A stretch of 40,144 bases of DNA from Acidobacteriaceae bacterium (GCA_003140235.1 PLJN01000033.1:13804-53947), one strand, 5' to 3'. Counted from the stretch's first letter, positions 7,982-17,161 are shown. The notes: generated from the letters alone by a model not told the origin. Numbers and translations are program-made.

Positions 7982-9124
7982 GTGAGCGAATACCAGTATT
8001 ACGATTTCCGGGCGATAGACCGGGCACTGACGAAGGCTGAGATGGCTGAACTACGTTCCATCTCTACTCGCGCCGAGATTACTTCGACGACCTTCACGAA
8101 CCACTACGAGTGGGGAGACCTTAAAGCTGACCCGCTCAAACTTCTGGAGAAGTACTTTGACGCTTTCCTTTACGTTGCGAACTGGGGGACGCGAGAGTTT
8201 TATCTTCGCCTTCCCCATGAGTTGGGTAACTACAAAGTGCTCAGAGCCATGCTCCCCGGCGAGGCCGCGCAAGTACGAAAAGCTGGAAGACACTTGATTG
8301 TGGGATTTGAGAGCGAGTCGGACCAAGACGACGGAGACGATGGCACCTCTTGGATAGGCTCACTGTTGTCTCTGCGGACGGATTTGTTGCGCGGCGACCT
8401 CCGCTGCCTTTATCTCGGATGGCTCCTTTGCGCTCAGCATGAAGAGCTTGCCGAAGGCGAATTGGAGCCTTCCGTGCCTGCTGGCTTGCGCGAATTGTCC
8501 GCTCCACTCCATTCGCTGATAGAGTTTCTTGGAATCGACGAAGATCTTGTTGAGGTCGCCGCACTGACTTCAGCGCCGCTCAGCGCCGGCCCGAGCCGAA
8601 AAGAACTGGATGCCTGGGTTCGGAGCCTGCCCGAAAAGGAGAAGAATGATCTGCTCTTAACCGCAGCGTCAGAGCCGGGTGAACGCTGGAAAACCGAACT
8701 TCTGCGGCGCTTTCAGCAGCAAACCACACCGCGCGTCTCATCAGAGGCTGTCGCGATTCAGCGGCGCACAGCTGCAGACCTGCTGGAGGCCGCCCATGCT
8801 CGTACAGAAGAGAGGACCAAACGGGTAGAAGCACAACGTGCGGCGGAGGCGACCAGACGTAAGGCAGAGGAGGAGGCAAACCGTGCGCGGTATCTGGACC
8901 AACTTGGAAAGCGCGAAGGCGAGACTTGGAATCAAGTTGCCGCGCAGATCTTGAAGCGACCGCCCAATGAATACAATAGAGCTGTCACTCTAATAACTGA
9001 CCTGCGCGATCTCGCATTACGACAAGGGCGCGTCGCTGCATTCCAGTCGGTACTGGAGGAACTTCGCCGAAAGCATGCGGCAAAGGGAAGTTTTCTACGC
9101 CGCTTGGAGAAGGCAAAGTTGTAG
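7982..9124 (+). CDS. Conserved protein of unknown function with C-terminal coiled coil
   Basis: Protein of 380 aa starting with GTG immediately after the stop of the CcbP-like gene. The N-terminus (SEYQYYDFRAIDRALTKAEM, then NHYEWGDLKADP and FLYVANWGTREFYLRLP) is a pattern I remember from a widespread uncharacterised bacterial family, but no function is known to me. The middle has an acidic stretch (residues about 110-122) followed by a leucine-rich segment. Residues about 260-310 form a charged coiled coil rich in R, E and A, followed by a helical tail. No membrane segments or signal peptide are seen. It closes the plus-strand cluster that starts at 3825. Confidence 0.75.
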   Translation: MSEYQYYDFRAIDRALTKAEMAELRSISTRAEITSTTFTNHYEWGDLKADPLKLLEKYFDAFLYVANWGTREFYLRLPHELGNYKVLRAMLPGEAAQVRKAGRHLIVGFESESDQDDGDDGTSWIGSLLSLRTDLLRGDLRCLYLGWLLCAQHEELAEGELEPSVPAGLRELSAPLHSLIEFLGIDEDLVEVAALTSAPLSAGPSRKELDAWVRSLPEKEKNDLLLTAASEPGERWKTELLRRFQQQTTPRVSSEAVAIQRRTAADLLEAAHARTEERTKRVEAQRAAEATRRKAEEEANRARYLDQLGKREGETWNQVAAQILKRPPNEYNRAVTLITDLRDLALRQGRVAAFQSVLEELRRKHAAKGSFLRRLEKAKL

Positions 9125-9189
9125 CGATGAAAGGAAGAAAAATCAAATCAAAGACACGAGTCGTGACTCAGCTGCTCAGGAGGTGGGGA

Positions 9190-10026
9190 ATGAAGAAACC
9201 GGCATTAACGTCCGCGTCACCCGTCAATGTGCGAATTCTGTTGGCCGCGCTCTGTCTTGGCGCCTCCGCATTAACTGGACTCTCGGTTTTCGCGCAGGGT
9301 AACGCAGGTGCGGGCGCGCGTCGAGCCGCCCCGGTGGCGGTAAGGCCAGTGCGCGGAAAATACTGCGCGGCGCTTGCTCCGCAGGGCTGGTTTGTCAGCG
9401 GTGAGAACGCGCAACGTGTCGCCTTCGGCGCAGACTTGCGCAGCGGTGATGGCCGCGCCTCGGCCTCGTATTCAGTGTTCGCCGCCGGGACCCTCAACAC
9501 GCTTCGCGGATATGAAACCCCCGATCGCGCCGTGGCATTTGCCATCAGTCAAATGGGCACAGTTCCAACCAGGTACGGGTCGCGGCGGCAACTCGGACCA
9601 AGCGAATTTCTGATTGAATTTCAGAACTCCGGAATTCACGGCTTGGCGTTCTATCAGGTTTTTCCCGCAGGCCGTGGCGGATACATGATTGTGATGCGCG
9701 AGGCGGCTACGGCAATTGCAGTATGGCGGCAAAGGGGCAGTGAAGCCAGCGCGGTGGTGCGATCGCTGCACTGTAATGTCCCGAGCGTCCCGGCCGCGGC
9801 TGATCCCCCATCCCTTAACAGACGAGCCGGCAGTGCGACCGGCAACAAAGAGGAAGACACCTCCTACAACCAGTGGCTGGACAAAGAGTACTACCACAAT
9901 CCGACAACCGGAGAGAACTATTGGGTGAGCCCCAGCCAGGATTATCAGAAAGATGGCCCAGCCGGTCCCGGCTACTACGCGCCTTTTGGGAACAGTTACG
10001 TTAAGCTCGACCCAGGACGGCGCTGA
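9190..10026 (+). CDS. Secreted protein of unknown function
   Basis: Protein of 278 aa with a Sec signal peptide: KKPAL, hydrophobic ILLAALCLGASALTGLSVFA, cleavage likely after FAQ. The ATG at 9190 is preferred because AGGAGGTGGGGA lies just upstream; an in-frame ATG at 9127 lacks one. The mature part has one mixed alpha/beta domain (YCAALAPQGWFVSGEN, LGPSEFLIEFQNSGIHGLAFYQVF, GGYMIVMREAATAIAVW) that resembles lipoprotein-like surface domains in general but not a named family. After a low-complexity linker it ends in a repeat-like YWVSPSQDYQKDGPAGPGYY motif. Only four cysteines or fewer are present. The 3' end overlaps that of the convergent transporter gene by 31 nt. Confidence 0.75.
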   Translation: MKKPALTSASPVNVRILLAALCLGASALTGLSVFAQGNAGAGARRAAPVAVRPVRGKYCAALAPQGWFVSGENAQRVAFGADLRSGDGRASASYSVFAAGTLNTLRGYETPDRAVAFAISQMGTVPTRYGSRRQLGPSEFLIEFQNSGIHGLAFYQVFPAGRGGYMIVMREAATAIAVWRQRGSEASAVVRSLHCNVPSVPAAADPPSLNRRAGSATGNKEEDTSYNQWLDKEYYHNPTTGENYWVSPSQDYQKDGPAGPGYYAPFGNSYVKLDPGRR

Positions 10027-11594
10027 ATCAAGCGTTCGTCTTTGCCGGACGGAATCAGTAGCCAAGCGACCGCAGCGCTGGCCACAGCCAGGCCGGCGCA
10101 GATCAGCACAATGACCCGGAATCCAAATAGAAACGCTGCACCAACTGCTTCTTTGATTCCGACTCGGGTACCCGGGTCGAGACTCGCCGGTATTTGCAGC
10201 CCGGCGAGTTTGATCTTGTCGGCCTGAATGTCATGCAGAATGCCGGGAGCGAGTGAGAAGTGCGCCAACTCGGAATCCAGGCGAGCGCCAAAGGCATTCA
10301 CCATCACAATTCCCAGAACGGCAATCGCCAGTACGCCTGCGATGCGGGCCACTGCATTATTGATTCCTGAAGCCGCGCCGACGTGGTCCTGGTCCGCGGA
10401 ATTCATCACGACAGTGGTGAGAGGAGCTACGGCGATCGCCATTCCCAACCCGAGAACAACAACCGCTGGAAAGAACGTTTCCCAGTAACTCCCTCCAACT
10501 GCCGGAACAGCAAACAGAACGAAACCCAAGGCAGCAATCAACGGGCCAGTGACGAGTGGAAGTCTTGGGCCATAGCGCGCTACCAGCCCGCCGGACCAGC
10601 GGGAAAGCAGGAACATGATCAGGATCAAGGGGAGCATGCCTGCGCCGGCGGCGGTGGCGGAGTATCCTTGGACCTGGATCAGGTTCAATGGGAACAAGAA
10701 AAAGAAAATCCCAACGGCGGCATACAAGAACAAGGTCAGCAGGTTGGCGCCACTGAAGGCGCGCGATGCAAACAGAGTAAGCGGGACCATCGGCGCGGGT
10801 GACCTGGCCTCTACGAATGCAAACGCAGCAAGACAGGCTGCGCTCAAGATCAAACTTCCGCAGACCAAGGGATGTATCCATCCCAGGCTGACGGATTCGA
10901 TCAACCCGTAAACCAAACCGCCCAACCCCAGGCCGCAGACCAGGGCTCCTGTCCAATCCACATGAGCCCGAATGGTGCTACGGCTTTCCGGAATGCGCCA
11001 GAGCGAAATAGTGATCACGACCGCCGCGAGCGGCACATTAATGAGGAAAGCCCAGCGCCACGATGCGTGCTGAACAAGCCAGCCGCCAAGAACCGGCCCG
11101 GCCGCCGTGGTGATGGCCGTGAATCCGGACCATGTGCCGATCGCCTTGCCCCGATGTTGTTCATCGAAAGACGCGCTGATGATCGAAAGACTGCCCGGCA
11201 CAAGAAGCGCCGCTCCGAGGCCTTGAACGCTCCTCGCAAAGATAAGCTGATGAATGTTCGAGGCAACTCCGCAGACGACGGAAGCCGTGGCAAAAATTAC
11301 CACACCCACAACGAATATCCGCCGACGGCCAAACAAGTCGCCGAGCGAACCGCCGACGAGAATCAAAGCTCCCAGAAATATTCCGTAAGACTCGACCACC
11401 CACTGCACATCGACTACCGTGGCATGAAAGCTTGATTGAATCGCAGGCAGAGCGACATTGACCACGGTGCTGTCGATGAAAGCCATGCTGGAGCCGAGAA
11501 TGGTGGCGGCGAGTATCCAGAGTCTCGCTTCTGCTCCACATGGAGCCTGGACGTCCAACGACCGGATTACGGCTTCATCGCAAGGTGGTTTCAT
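9996..11594 (-). CDS. MFS multidrug-type exporter, DHA2 (14-TM) family
   Basis: Integral membrane protein of about 532 aa with around 14 hydrophobic segments. Segment 1 carries AFIDSTVVNVALPAIQSSF, the signature of the DHA2 drug:proton antiporter family, and the loop between segments 2 and 3 has GDLFGRRRIF, the MFS motif A. RSVQGLGAALLVPGSLSII and AGPVLGGWLVQHASWRW are the family's motifs B and C. It exports unknown compounds across the inner membrane using the proton gradient. ATG 11594 is chosen because upstream in-frame residues are not hydrophobic or conserved; ATG 11612 and 11663 are alternatives. No membrane-fusion partner or regulator gene is adjacent. Its tail overlaps the convergent secreted-protein gene by 31 nt. 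Confidence 0.9.
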   Translation of the reverse strand: MKPPCDEAVIRSLDVQAPCGAEARLWILAATILGSSMAFIDSTVVNVALPAIQSSFHATVVDVQWVVESYGIFLGALILVGGSLGDLFGRRRIFVVGVVIFATASVVCGVASNIHQLIFARSVQGLGAALLVPGSLSIISASFDEQHRGKAIGTWSGFTAITTAAGPVLGGWLVQHASWRWAFLINVPLAAVVITISLWRIPESRSTIRAHVDWTGALVCGLGLGGLVYGLIESVSLGWIHPLVCGSLILSAACLAAFAFVEARSPAPMVPLTLFASRAFSGANLLTLFLYAAVGIFFFLFPLNLIQVQGYSATAAGAGMLPLILIMFLLSRWSGGLVARYGPRLPLVTGPLIAALGFVLFAVPAVGGSYWETFFPAVVVLGLGMAIAVAPLTTVVMNSADQDHVGAASGINNAVARIAGVLAIAVLGIVMVNAFGARLDSELAHFSLAPGILHDIQADKIKLAGLQIPASLDPGTRVGIKEAVGAAFLFGFRVIVLICAGLAVASAAVAWLLIPSGKDERLIQRRPGSSLT

Positions 11595-11689
11595 GGCCAC
11601 TATCAACCGCATTCTAGCGTGGATTCGGCCCTGAGGATTGTCGAGTCTCACATTCGTGCCCACGATGAAATCGTTACAATAAAACTCCC

Positions 11690-12853
11690 ATGCTCATCAT
11701 TGGCGCCGCAGTACTCAGCCTGCTCATCTGGATTTATCTACTTGCAGCGCGCGGCAGTTTCTGGCGAGTCGGACGCGGCACGGCCCCTAAGGCAAGCGGT
11801 CAAGCATTCCCGGGACTCGTAGCAGTGGTTGTGCCCGCCAGAAATGAAGCTGATGTAGTCGGAGAAAGCGTCCGTTCGCTGCTGAGTCAGACTGGCGTCC
11901 AATCGGTCCGCATATTTCTGGTAGACGACTGCAGCACCGACGGCACCGCACAGGCTGCACGATCCGCGGCCGCTGTGGTTGGCAAGCCCGAAGCTCTGAC
12001 CATTGTGGAAGGCGCGCCGCTTCCTTCGGGGTGGTCGGGAAAATTGTGGGCCACGCAGCAGGGATTGGAAAAAGCGCGGGAGGTAGCCCCAGACTTTTGG
12101 CTGCTGACGGACGCAGACATTGTCCATGCGCCGGACAGTATTGCGACACTTATCTCCGTCGCGGAAACCGGTCCTTACGATCTTGTTTCCTTCATGGTGA
12201 AACTGCATTGCAAGACCCTTGCGGAGAAGCTGCTGGTTCCGGCGTTTGTGTTCTTCTTCTTTATGCTGTATCCCCCGCGCTGGATTGCTGATCGCCGGAA
12301 CAAAACTGCGGGCGCTGCTGGTGGATGCATTCTCATCCGACCGGAGTGGCTGGAGCGCGCTGGAGGAATCGCGGCGATCCGCGGGGAAATCATTGACGAC
12401 TGCGCGCTGGCGGCAAGAGTGAAATCTGCCGGAGGAAGATTGTGGCTGGGAGTGACGCCATCCACACGGAGCGTACGGCCTTATCAGTCCCTCGGTGAAA
12501 TTGGACGCATGATTTCACGCACGGCCTTTAACCAGTTGCACCACTCGGTCTGGCTGTTGATGATTTCCGTTTTTGGTTTGGTCCTGACTTATCTGGCGCC
12601 GCCGCTCCTGCTCTTGAGTCACAGCAGAATTGCAATGGTCTGCGGCGCGTTGGCGTGCGTCGGAATGATCGTCGCTTATCTGCCCATGGTCCGCTTTTAT
12701 GGCTTAAGCCCGGTTTGGGTGCTCACGTTGCCGCTGACTGCCGTTTTCTACCTGGTAGCGACATTGCATTCGGCGTGGAGATTCTGGTCCGGCCGCGGTG
12801 GCGAGTGGAAAGGCCGCATGCAAGACCCGCGACGGCAGCGGGCACTCAAGTAA
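11690..12853 (+). CDS. hpnB: Family 2 glycosyltransferase, HpnB-like
   Basis: Membrane-bound glycosyltransferase of 387 aa. It has one N-terminal membrane helix (residues 1-20), a GT2 catalytic domain with VVVPARNEADVV, the donor-binding FLVDDCSTDG and the metal-binding LLTDADIVHAP, an acceptor-site IIDDCALAARVKSAGG, and two or three C-terminal membrane helices. This domain order and length match the hopene-associated HpnB. The family is linked to hopanoid side-chain synthesis by gene neighbourhood in many bacteria, but no other hopanoid genes lie in this window, so the substrate stays open. It is divergent from the MFS exporter gene, with about 95 nt between them. The start is ATG 11690; no strong ribosome binding site is seen. 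Confidence 0.85.
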   Translation: MLIIGAAVLSLLIWIYLLAARGSFWRVGRGTAPKASGQAFPGLVAVVVPARNEADVVGESVRSLLSQTGVQSVRIFLVDDCSTDGTAQAARSAAAVVGKPEALTIVEGAPLPSGWSGKLWATQQGLEKAREVAPDFWLLTDADIVHAPDSIATLISVAETGPYDLVSFMVKLHCKTLAEKLLVPAFVFFFFMLYPPRWIADRRNKTAGAAGGCILIRPEWLERAGGIAAIRGEIIDDCALAARVKSAGGRLWLGVTPSTRSVRPYQSLGEIGRMISRTAFNQLHHSVWLLMISVFGLVLTYLAPPLLLLSHSRIAMVCGALACVGMIVAYLPMVRFYGLSPVWVLTLPLTAVFYLVATLHSAWRFWSGRGGEWKGRMQDPRRQRALK

Positions 12854-12924
12854 GACTTAAGTTTCTGGTCTTGGAGAAGGGACAAATTGAGTTAAAGTTA
12901 GGCGGGGGAAAGGATTTTCAGGTC

Positions 12925-14667
12925 ATGTTTCGCCGCTTCGATGACATGAGCATTCGCAACAAGCTTATTGTCATTGTTGCGGGCACGGTGGCTATGCTTA
13001 CCATGCTAGTCCTGTTTTCCGTAGCGATTTCCGCGCGGCAGCAGGTCAATGAAGATGTGCAGCATGAACTCGAAGCCGCCCTCAATGCGTTCGTAATCAC
13101 TGAAGGCGAGCATTTGCACGAACACGTTGTGGAATCCCAAGTCATTGCCCGCTCGGAATTCATGGTAGACCTGGTCACAGCGCGCAAAAGCCAAGCCGCG
13201 TGTGTCTGGGTAGTCGATTTTCTTGGCGGCAAACGCGACCCCATCAACCCGGAAGATGCGTTTGACTTGGTTGCAATAGTCCTTCCCACCGGGAAGCCGT
13301 TAGCCGCCGCCCGCAATCGCGGACCATCATGCACTGACAAAGAAATGAAATGGCGTTTTCCCAGCCTGTCCAATGATGCCCACCGGAGTGAAGTCACCAA
13401 TTGGGAATCTACAGGCGGCGGGTTTTATGAACTGGTCGAATCGCCTGTGCTGGACTCCGAGGGGCGCCATCTGGCCACGCTGATCGTGGGTTTTGAAGTC
13501 TCCGATGGGTTTGCCCGCCACATCAAGGACCATACCCGGCAGGAAACGTTTTTGTGGCATAGGGACGGGACCAAACCGCATTTGCTCGGCGCGAGCGACC
13601 CGGACTTTGGGAAACTGCTGGTCACCAAGGAGGAATCTGGCGGCATCCAGTCCGCTGTGCCTTGGAGCGGGACCAGCGGAAAGTACAGTATTCTCAACGC
13701 AACCATCGAGGACAAGATGGATATTGTCCACAATCCCCAGGGGTTGCAAATTGCACTGGTGCAGCCGCTGGAGGAGAAGTATTTTCCTTTCCGCCGATTG
13801 GAATACAGTTTGTTGCTGCTGGCATGTTTTGCCTTGGTGCTGGGTTTGATACTGGGGGTGGCCGTATCGCGCCCCATCGCCCGTCCTCTGGCCAGCTTGG
13901 CCGCCGCCGCCGAACGCGTGACCGAAGGCCAACTGGATATTGCCGATGCCCTGATGCGAAAGAACCCAGAGCGCATGGGCGCGAAAGATGAGGTCGGTGT
14001 GCTGGGCCGGTCTTTCCTGCGCATGGTACAAGGACTCAAAGAGCGCGTGGCCATGTCTACTTTTCTCTCTCAGGCCACATTCGAGCACATACGCCGCGAC
14101 ACTGAAGGAGGTTCAACCAGCGGGAGGACGTCTCTGGCCATTCTATTTGCCGACGTGCGCCAGTTCAGCAGCTTTGCCGAGACGCGTGATCCTGAGGAAG
14201 TGGTTCAACTGCTGAACCAGGTGCTGAGCATTGAAGCCGAAGCGGTGAAGAAGCATGGAGGCGATATCGACAAGTTTGTCGGCGACGAAGTGATCGCATG
14301 GTTCTCCGGACCAGACCGTTGCCGGCGCGCCGTGCTGGCTGGGAATGAAATGATTGCCAATCTGCAGGCCCGGTTTAACGGCCAGCCGGGAACTGCCATC
14401 GGAGTGGGTATTCACGTGGGAGAAGTTGTCGTGGGCTCCATCGGCAGCGCGGAGCGCCGGGACTATACGGCCATCGGCAGCACGGTCAATCTGGCGGCGC
14501 GGCTCTGCTCCAGCGCTCATCCGGGGCAAATCCTGGTTTCCCAGGCAGTGGCGAAGGAATTAGGGGACAAAGCGGACCTTAAGCCGCTGGCGCCGATACC
14601 GCTGAAAGGCTTTTCCGATCCGGTGCCGGTGTTTGAAGCTAATTTAAGTGAATCTGCAGGCGGGTGA
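12925..14667 (+). CDS. Membrane-bound class III adenylate cyclase with HAMP domain
   Basis: Protein of 580 aa. TM1 lies at about residues 14-36 and TM2 at about 294-316, enclosing a roughly 250-residue periplasmic sensor (Cache/CHASE-like by position, family not sure). A HAMP linker follows (RPIARPLASLAAAAERVTEG), then a class III cyclase domain from about residue 400. Metal-binding aspartates are D410 (FADVRQF) and D454 (KFVGDE). The adenine-selecting residues are K450 and D513 (RDYTAIG). N522 and R526 (VNLAARL) are the transition-state pair. All essential residues are present, and K/D rather than E/C points to ATP, so the product should be cAMP. ATG 12925 follows GGGGGAAAGG; the methionine at 12946 is an alternative. 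It ends 1 nt before the convergent DUF2721 gene. Confidence 0.88.
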   Translation: MFRRFDDMSIRNKLIVIVAGTVAMLTMLVLFSVAISARQQVNEDVQHELEAALNAFVITEGEHLHEHVVESQVIARSEFMVDLVTARKSQAACVWVVDFLGGKRDPINPEDAFDLVAIVLPTGKPLAAARNRGPSCTDKEMKWRFPSLSNDAHRSEVTNWESTGGGFYELVESPVLDSEGRHLATLIVGFEVSDGFARHIKDHTRQETFLWHRDGTKPHLLGASDPDFGKLLVTKEESGGIQSAVPWSGTSGKYSILNATIEDKMDIVHNPQGLQIALVQPLEEKYFPFRRLEYSLLLLACFALVLGLILGVAVSRPIARPLASLAAAAERVTEGQLDIADALMRKNPERMGAKDEVGVLGRSFLRMVQGLKERVAMSTFLSQATFEHIRRDTEGGSTSGRTSLAILFADVRQFSSFAETRDPEEVVQLLNQVLSIEAEAVKKHGGDIDKFVGDEVIAWFSGPDRCRRAVLAGNEMIANLQARFNGQPGTAIGVGIHVGEVVVGSIGSAERRDYTAIGSTVNLAARLCSSAHPGQILVSQAVAKELGDKADLKPLAPIPLKGFSDPVPVFEANLSESAGG

Positions 14668-14668
14668 A

Positions 14669-15157
14669 CTATTTCAACCAGTTCATCGCCAGCTTCGCTT
14701 CTTCGGAAAGACTCAGCAGAGCCAGACGTGTTTCGCGTACCAGCAGCGTGCAGCCAACGACCAGTCCGATGAATCCCACGGCGCCAGCCACCAGACTGAT
14801 GGCCGCTATGGTGGCGAACGACATTCTGAACTCCGAAGCAGCCAGACTCGCACCCAGCACAGACACCAGACTGGCCGCGGCAAAGGCGCCCACAGCGGTA
14901 TAAAAAAAACTCATCGCCCGGACGAGCAACTTGGCCCGGACTTGAAGGCGCTCGATCTGGCGGCTCCACAGCTTTGCTTCTTCTGCGTTCGGCGGGTCCG
15001 CATGAAGTTCCTTTGCCAGTTGCCGCGTCCTGTCCACGGTGCGCGCCAGCCGGTTTCCGGTGCCCAGCGCCAGCACGAACGACGCATTGGTGAATACCGC
15101 CGGCGCGGCAATCAATGTGAGGACGGCGAAGGGATTGTCGGCGATGGGAGCAATCAT
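14669..15157 (-). CDS. DUF2721 family membrane protein
   Basis: Protein of 162 aa with three hydrophobic segments: NPFAVLTLIAAPAVFTNASF, an AMSFFYTAVGAFAAASLVSV stretch, and the IAAISLVAGAVGFIGLVVGC stretch. Between the first and second is a basic, charged helix with LALGTGNRLARTVDRTRQL, which is the conserved core of DUF2721. The C-terminus returns to the cytoplasm (RETRLALLSLSEEAKLAMNW). The family has no known function. It lies tail-to-tail with the adenylate cyclase gene and divergent from the HAD hydrolase gene. Confidence 0.8.
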   Translation of the reverse strand: MIAPIADNPFAVLTLIAAPAVFTNASFVLALGTGNRLARTVDRTRQLAKELHADPPNAEEAKLWSRQIERLQVRAKLLVRAMSFFYTAVGAFAAASLVSVLGASLAASEFRMSFATIAAISLVAGAVGFIGLVVGCTLLVRETRLALLSLSEEAKLAMNWLK

Positions 15158-15217
15158 GCCTAACAGTATGCATCGCCGGTGCCGCTAAAACAATGCTCTC
15201 GATTATCATGATGGCTC

Positions 15218-15910
15218 ATGGACTTCTCATCCTTTCGCCTGATTACGTTTGATTGCTATGGGACTCTGATTGATTGGGAGACCGGCATTCTCAAAGGACT
15301 GCGGCCACTTTTTGCCAGAAATGGCCAGCCGGTCCCCGATGCCGAATTGCTGAAGAACTACGGGGAGATCGAAGCGGAGTTGGAGAGCGGCCCGTATCTC
15401 CGATATCGCGACGTGCTCGCAAAGACAGCGGAGCGCATGGCGCAACACCTGGGCGGAAAGATTTCAAGCCAGAAAGCGAAAGACTTTGCTGAATCGCTGC
15501 CGCAATGGGAACCGTTCCCGGATACGGTGGCCGCACTACAGAAACTGGCGCAGAACTTTCAGCTCGGGATCATTTCCAACATCGATGATGATCTGTTCGC
15601 CGAAACGCAGAAAAAACTGCCGGTGAAATTTGAAGTGATTGTTACAGCGCAGCAGGTCCAGAGCTACAAACCGTCGCTCAGGAATTTCGAAGAGGCCCTG
15701 CAGCGTAGTGGCCGGAGCAAAGACCAAATCCTGCACGTCGGACAAAGTTTGTACCATGACGTCGCTCCGGCGAACTCTCTGGGAATTAAGAATGTCTGGG
15801 TGAACCGTCCATCCGTCGTCCCGAATTCGGGCGCGGCCAAACCAGGAGTAGCGCAGCCGAGTTTGGAAGTCCATAGCCTGGCCGAGTTGGCTGCCTTAAT
15901 GGTTCCTTAG
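15218..15910 (+). CDS. HAD-superfamily hydrolase, haloacid dehalogenase type II-like
   Basis: Cytosolic protein of 230 aa with a complete HAD core. Motif I is FDCYGTLIDWE with nucleophile D12. Motif II is LGIISNIDDDLF. The motif III lysine is in VQSYKPS. Motif IV is LHVGQSLYHDVAPANSLGI. The cap region (residues about 20-95) is helical, as in type II 2-haloacid dehalogenases. Whether it acts on haloacids or phosphorylated metabolites cannot be told. It stands alone, and a two-tier stem-loop (15925-15971) follows the stop. Confidence 0.85.
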   Translation: MDFSSFRLITFDCYGTLIDWETGILKGLRPLFARNGQPVPDAELLKNYGEIEAELESGPYLRYRDVLAKTAERMAQHLGGKISSQKAKDFAESLPQWEPFPDTVAALQKLAQNFQLGIISNIDDDLFAETQKKLPVKFEVIVTAQQVQSYKPSLRNFEEALQRSGRSKDQILHVGQSLYHDVAPANSLGIKNVWVNRPSVVPNSGAAKPGVAQPSLEVHSLAELAALMVP

Positions 15911-15924
15911 GCAGAAAAATCGGT

Positions 15925-15980
15925 GCTTTAATGCTGACTGGCGTCCGCTGTGGCGGACACCTGATTAAAGCGCGGCTTTT
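15925..15980 (+). terminator. Two-tier stem-loop after the HAD gene
   Basis: Outer arms GCTTTAAT (15925-15932) and ATTAAAGC (15964-15971) and inner arms GTCCGC (15943-15948) and GCGGAC (15953-15958) are exact complements. A CTTTTT run (15976-15981) follows. It could also serve the minus-strand pilin-like gene, whose stop lies at 16008. Confidence 0.5.
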
Positions 15981-16007
15981 TCGGGCCAATGGCTTACTCC
16001 AAAGCAC

Positions 16008-16650
16008 TTACCAGTGCGGTTGACGGTCTCTCAAACACGTTTCCGCACTACCATTAGACGCCGAAGAAATAGTGCCCGACTGATCAGAGCAGAAACTTTG
16101 CTTTCCCGTTGTGCCAATTTGGATTGGAACTGCCGTGATCGTATAGGAGTTTGCAGGCAGTCCAGAACATCCCGTTATTTGGAATCGATAACCGCCTTTT
16201 TCTCCTCTGGCTAGCTCCTTATCGATGATATTTGCCGCGTCAGAGTTAGACAGTCCAATATCGTTGTTGGGAGCGGGGCCGAGCTTGCTCAGGTTACACG
16301 CAAACCCGGTCGAAGGATAGCAAAGTTATCATCCCCTTACCGAAACTCACTGTCCGACTGCTGCGGTCAATTGAGGAGTCCTTAAATGGCCCCTCCATGT
16401 CCGCTTCGGCTCCGAGGGCCCTTTGAGCATCGATAGCATTCAGCGATTGTATCCATTGAACTCTATTGCCATTTTTGAGCGCATTAAATGTGTCTAAGAC
16501 CGTTTCGATTGGGTCTGGATCGCGATGAAATGCGACAATACCGACTGCAATCGCCGCAATCAGAATAACTGCGATGCCCAAAATCACCGGCCAGCGACTA
16601 CTACTACTTGCCTTCGGTGAGCCAACTGCCACATCTTCATTGATCGCCAT
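16008..16650 (-). pseudogene. Pilin-like single-TM protein broken by a frameshift
   Basis: The 5' part, starting MAINEDVAVG at ATG 16650 with AGGAGGG upstream, has a membrane helix at residues about 20-42 and runs in frame to a stop at 16294. Another minus-strand frame, open from 16325 down to a TAA at 16008, has no start codon but reads as protein: YPSTGFACNLSKLGP, then KGGYRFQITGCSG, NSYTITAVPIQIGTTGKQ and SFCSDQSGTIS. These are the C-terminal features of type IV/II pilin-like proteins common in Acidobacteriota. Removing one base near 16318 joins the parts (GMITL then YPSTGF). I infer one gene with a +1 frame break. Alternatives are a short real 118-aa protein beside an unrelated pilin fragment, or an assembly error. 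Confidence 0.55.
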
Positions 16651-16828
16651 CAGCACCCTCCTGTTCGGGATTAGTGAGGAAGTCAATTTACGCAAACACT
16701 CTATAGAAATCAAGCCAAGAGCTGGCGTTTCATCGCTTTTCGTCTTGCCGAGCCCTAACAAGTAAGAAATGTCCAATTTGACTGAAATGTTTCTCAAGAG
16801 TACGATTCACCCAAATTGTGGAGGACAA

Positions 16829-17161
16829 ATGCGAACTACTAGCCTCATATGTGCTGTTCTGTTCGGCTTTGCATTAATCGGGTGTAATGGGGATAGGCAT
16901 TTGACAAAAGCCGACGCTCAGAAAGGCGTGGACAAGGCTTTGGTTGAAATGACTGCGCGGTTCAACCTTGAGCCAAGTCGCTCGGCTATGGTCATCGGTA
17001 TTGTAGAAAACCAACAGGAAAACACCGCAGTAGCTGATGTAACTTTTTCACATTTCGTCTTTCCATGCGCCGGGTATTCTAACCTAAAGATGGACCTCAG
17101 GCAAGGCACTTTTCCAGCACTATACAGATGGTCATTGGATTTTGACTCAGATCGATGGTGA
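16829..17161 (+). CDS. Small putative lipoprotein
   Basis: Protein of 110 aa. The N-terminus MRTTSLICAVLFGFALIGCNG is a lipoprotein signal with lipobox L-I-G-C. The mature part, about 90 aa, has a conserved-looking central strand region (RSAMVIGIVENQQENTAVADVTF) and ends in ALYRWSLDFDSDRW. ATG 16829 is chosen for the GGAGG 4 nt upstream and the signal peptide; an in-frame ATG at 16769 lacks both. No family is recognised. It is divergent from the frame-broken pilin-like gene, with about 180 nt between the two starts. Confidence 0.7.
   Translation: MRTTSLICAVLFGFALIGCNGDRHLTKADAQKGVDKALVEMTARFNLEPSRSAMVIGIVENQQENTAVADVTFSHFVFPCAGYSNLKMDLRQGTFPALYRWSLDFDSDRW

Noticed and set aside
10872-11435. 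Plus-strand frame of 187 codons opposite the MFS gene
   Set aside because: The composition is that of an antisense shadow; the minus strand encodes clear membrane helices and MFS motifs.
12655-12924. Upstream extension of the adenylate cyclase gene
   Set aside because: The extra residues overlap the end of the glycosyltransferase gene in another frame and are not protein-like; a good start lies at 12925.
16014-16214. Plus-strand 66-codon frame in the HAD/pilin gap
   Set aside because: The minus strand of the same stretch reads as pilin-like sequence; the plus frame is arginine-rich and featureless.
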